Source: Chloroflexota bacterium
GTDB taxonomy: Bacteria > Chloroflexota > Anaerolineae > 4572-78
Assembly: GCA_024278725.1 (NCBI GenBank)
Contig: JAJRSQ010000409.1
Coordinates: forward strand, 1-6,301
DNA length: 6,301 nt
Reading direction: 5' to 3'
Shown here: piece after piece, positions 4,848 through 6,301 of the stretch
Position numbering within the stretch: position 1 is the first letter of the stretch
How the letters are laid out: the number at the start of each line of letters is the position of its first letter
Translations under genes and position numbers: made by a program
The notes under the pieces: model-generated
The model's input: only the letters and a program-made list of their open reading frames with translations
Told to the model about the DNA's origin: nothing
Database searches by the model: none

Positions 4848-6301
4848 ATGGCAAACATTCTGCTGCAAACATTCACATTTTGGATAATCCTGCTGGCATT
4901 CAACCTCATCGGGTTGCCGGTGGCGTTCCGGCTGTTGAAAAACCTGCCCGACCGGGGATATGCCTTCGCCCGCGCGGCGGGATTGCTCTTCGCCGGATTC
5001 GCGCTGTGGCTCGGCGGGTCTTTCGGGTTGCTGCGCAACGACATCGGCGGCACGGTGCTGGCGATATTGCTCGTCGGCGGGCTGGGGCTGTGGTGGCAAA
5101 CGCAAGCCCGCGATGACAGCCTGCGCGACTGGCTGAAAGCTCATTTGCGCTATGTGCTGACCGTGGAAACGCTCTTCGCGCTGGCGCTCTTCGGATGGGC
5201 GGTGTTCAAAAGCTACAACCCCGCCATCGAAACGGCGGGCGGCGAAAAATGGATGGAAACCGCCTTTATCAATTCCACCCTGCTCAGTCCCGCCTTCCCC
5301 CCGCGCGACCCGTGGCTGGCAGGTTACGGCATCAGCTATTATTATTTCGGCTATGTGTTGATGACCATGCCGGCGCGATTGAGCGGCATCGTGCCGACCA
5401 CCGCCTTCAATCTGTTCATCCCCACCCTTTTCGCGCTGACCCTCTCCGGCGCAACCGGCATTACCGCCAATTTGGTGGCGCTGGTGGAACGCCGCCGCCA
5501 TCCGGGCATCTCGGTGGCGGATGGTGTCATTCGGCGGGCGGGGCTGTGGGGCGCACTCTTCGTGGGGGTGATGGGGCACTGGGAAGGGTTGCTGGAAGTG
5601 CTGCACGCGCGCGGACTGCTGTCGCCCGCGTTCTGGAAATGGCTCGACATCCTCGACCTGCGCGAACCGCCCACGCCCGGCGGCTGGCTGCCCGACCGTT
5701 TCCTGTGGTGGTGGCGCGGCTCGCGGGTGGTGCTGGATTACGCCCTCACCGGGCAAACGCAGGAAATGATCGACGAATTTCCATTCTTCAGCTTCATGCT
5801 CGGCGACGTGCATCCGCACGTGCTGGCGCTCCCCTTCGTCCTGCTCGCCATCGCCCTGGCGCTGAACCTGTTGCTGGCAAAACGCCCCGCATTCCCCCCC
5901 GCCGACACCCTGAAAGAGCGGTGGCTCGGCGGCTTTTCCGCGCTGGTCGGCGCGTCGGGCGGGCGGCTCGCCTTCGCGCTGACAGTCGTCGCCATCGGCG
6001 CATTGGGCTTCCTGAACACGTGGGATTTGCCCATCTACATCGCCATCTTCGGGCTGACCTTCGCCCTGTGGCTCGGACGGGCGCGGCTCACCGATGCCGT
6101 CATCGGTGTGGGCGGCTTCGCCGTGCTGGCGGTGCTGGCATACCTCCCCTTTTACCTCAGCTTCCAATCGCAAGCGGGCGGTATTTTGCCCAACCTGTGG
6201 AACCCCACCCGTCTGCGGCAATTCGTGGTCTTCTTCGGTCCTTTTTTAGTGATGACCATCGCTCTGCTGGCAACCCTTTCCCGCGCCGTGCCGTGGCATT
6301 G
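4848..6301 (+). CDS. Chlor_Arch_YYY / DUF2298 membrane protein, N-terminal part (3' end outside window)
   Basis: From ATG 4848 the frame stays open to the window end, giving 484 codons plus two bases. Four hydrophobic spans occupy about the first 125 residues. A loop follows with EKWME (133-137), PPRDPW and the namesake YYYFG (164-168, the YYYxG motif). Later come LGDVHPHVLALPF (D320, H322, H324), FLNTWDLP (388-395) and NPTRL, all patterns I recall from DUF2298 proteins. Full-length single-domain members are about 700-900 residues, so roughly half is seen. No Shine-Dalgarno precedes the ATG. It is still the first plausible start, since the frame upstream has no ATG, GTG or TTG back to the in-frame TGA at 4752. 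An inverted-repeat element ends 35 bases before it. The gene is strongly GC-rich (line 5641-5700 is 45/60 G+C). A GT-C-like glycosyltransferase role is inferred from acidic and histidine residues in loops between spans; the substrate is unknown. Confidence 0.85.
   Translation, partial: MANILLQTFTFWIILLAFNLIGLPVAFRLLKNLPDRGYAFARAAGLLFAGFALWLGGSFGLLRNDIGGTVLAILLVGGLGLWWQTQARDDSLRDWLKAHLRYVLTVETLFALALFGWAVFKSYNPAIETAGGEKWMETAFINSTLLSPAFPPRDPWLAGYGISYYYFGYVLMTMPARLSGIVPTTAFNLFIPTLFALTLSGATGITANLVALVERRRHPGISVADGVIRRAGLWGALFVGVMGHWEGLLEVLHARGLLSPAFWKWLDILDLREPPTPGGWLPDRFLWWWRGSRVVLDYALTGQTQEMIDEFPFFSFMLGDVHPHVLALPFVLLAIALALNLLLAKRPAFPPADTLKERWLGGFSALVGASGGRLAFALTVVAIGALGFLNTWDLPIYIAIFGLTFALWLGRARLTDAVIGVGGFAVLAVLAYLPFYLSFQSQAGGILPNLWNPTRLRQFVVFFGPFLVMTIALLATLSRAVPWH

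Noticed and set aside
4758..6221. 487-codon open frame on the minus strand
   Set aside because: It is the antisense shadow of the GC-rich second YYY gene. Its product is low-complexity and rich in Q, E, G, R, H and P with no recognisable domain, while the + strand frame has family motifs. It also reads into the palindromic element.
1..6301. Closed circle in which the two YYY parts form one gene
   Set aside because: The parts total about 833 residues, close to one full protein, and the frames happen to agree across the ends. However, joining base 6301 to base 1 makes a TGA stop, so the ends do not form one continuous gene.

Overview
The window looks like chromosomal DNA of a member of the Chloroflexota, probably Anaerolineae or a relative. 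The evidence is indirect: it holds parts of two large membrane proteins of the Chlor_Arch_YYY / DUF2298 type, a family known mainly from Chloroflexi and Archaea, in GC-rich DNA. There is no rRNA or other marker gene to confirm this. All genes lie on the + strand.

Layout. (1) Bases 1-1051 are the 3' part of a YYY-type membrane protein whose start lies before the window. (2) Bases 1125-2572 hold a two-gene AbiEi/AbiEii (type IV toxin-antitoxin) cassette. Its genes overlap by 4 bases and are visibly more AT-rich than the flanking membrane genes. A promoter-like pair at 1090-1118 would start transcription at or next to the antitoxin ATG, so the message may be leaderless. (3) Bases 2693-4651 encode a 652-residue APC-superfamily permease resembling the Bacillus subtilis K+ importer KimA. 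It has its own promoter-like sequence and a good Shine-Dalgarno. (4) Bases 4652-4847 are intergenic and hold a short tandem repeat and an imperfect palindromic element of about 100 bases with 11-bp perfect ends. (5) Bases 4848-6301 are the 5' part of a second YYY-type gene, which runs off the window and includes the namesake YYYxG motif.

How the parts fit. The two YYY genes are probably neighbouring paralogues, with the toxin-antitoxin cassette and the K+ permease gene between them. The permease and toxin-antitoxin appear to be independent transcription units, and nothing in the sequence shows a shared pathway. Each of the three complete intergenic gaps carries a degenerate 7- or 8-base tandem repeat of three units, starting within 1-5 bases of the preceding stop codon. 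The two heptamer arrays bracket the toxin-antitoxin cassette and share a near-identical 14-mer. No tRNA, rRNA, CRISPR array or transposase gene was seen. The main points of interest are the uncharacterised YYY membrane proteins, the repeat-bracketed AbiE cassette, and a KimA-like gene whose leader is too short for the riboswitch that controls kimA in Bacillus.
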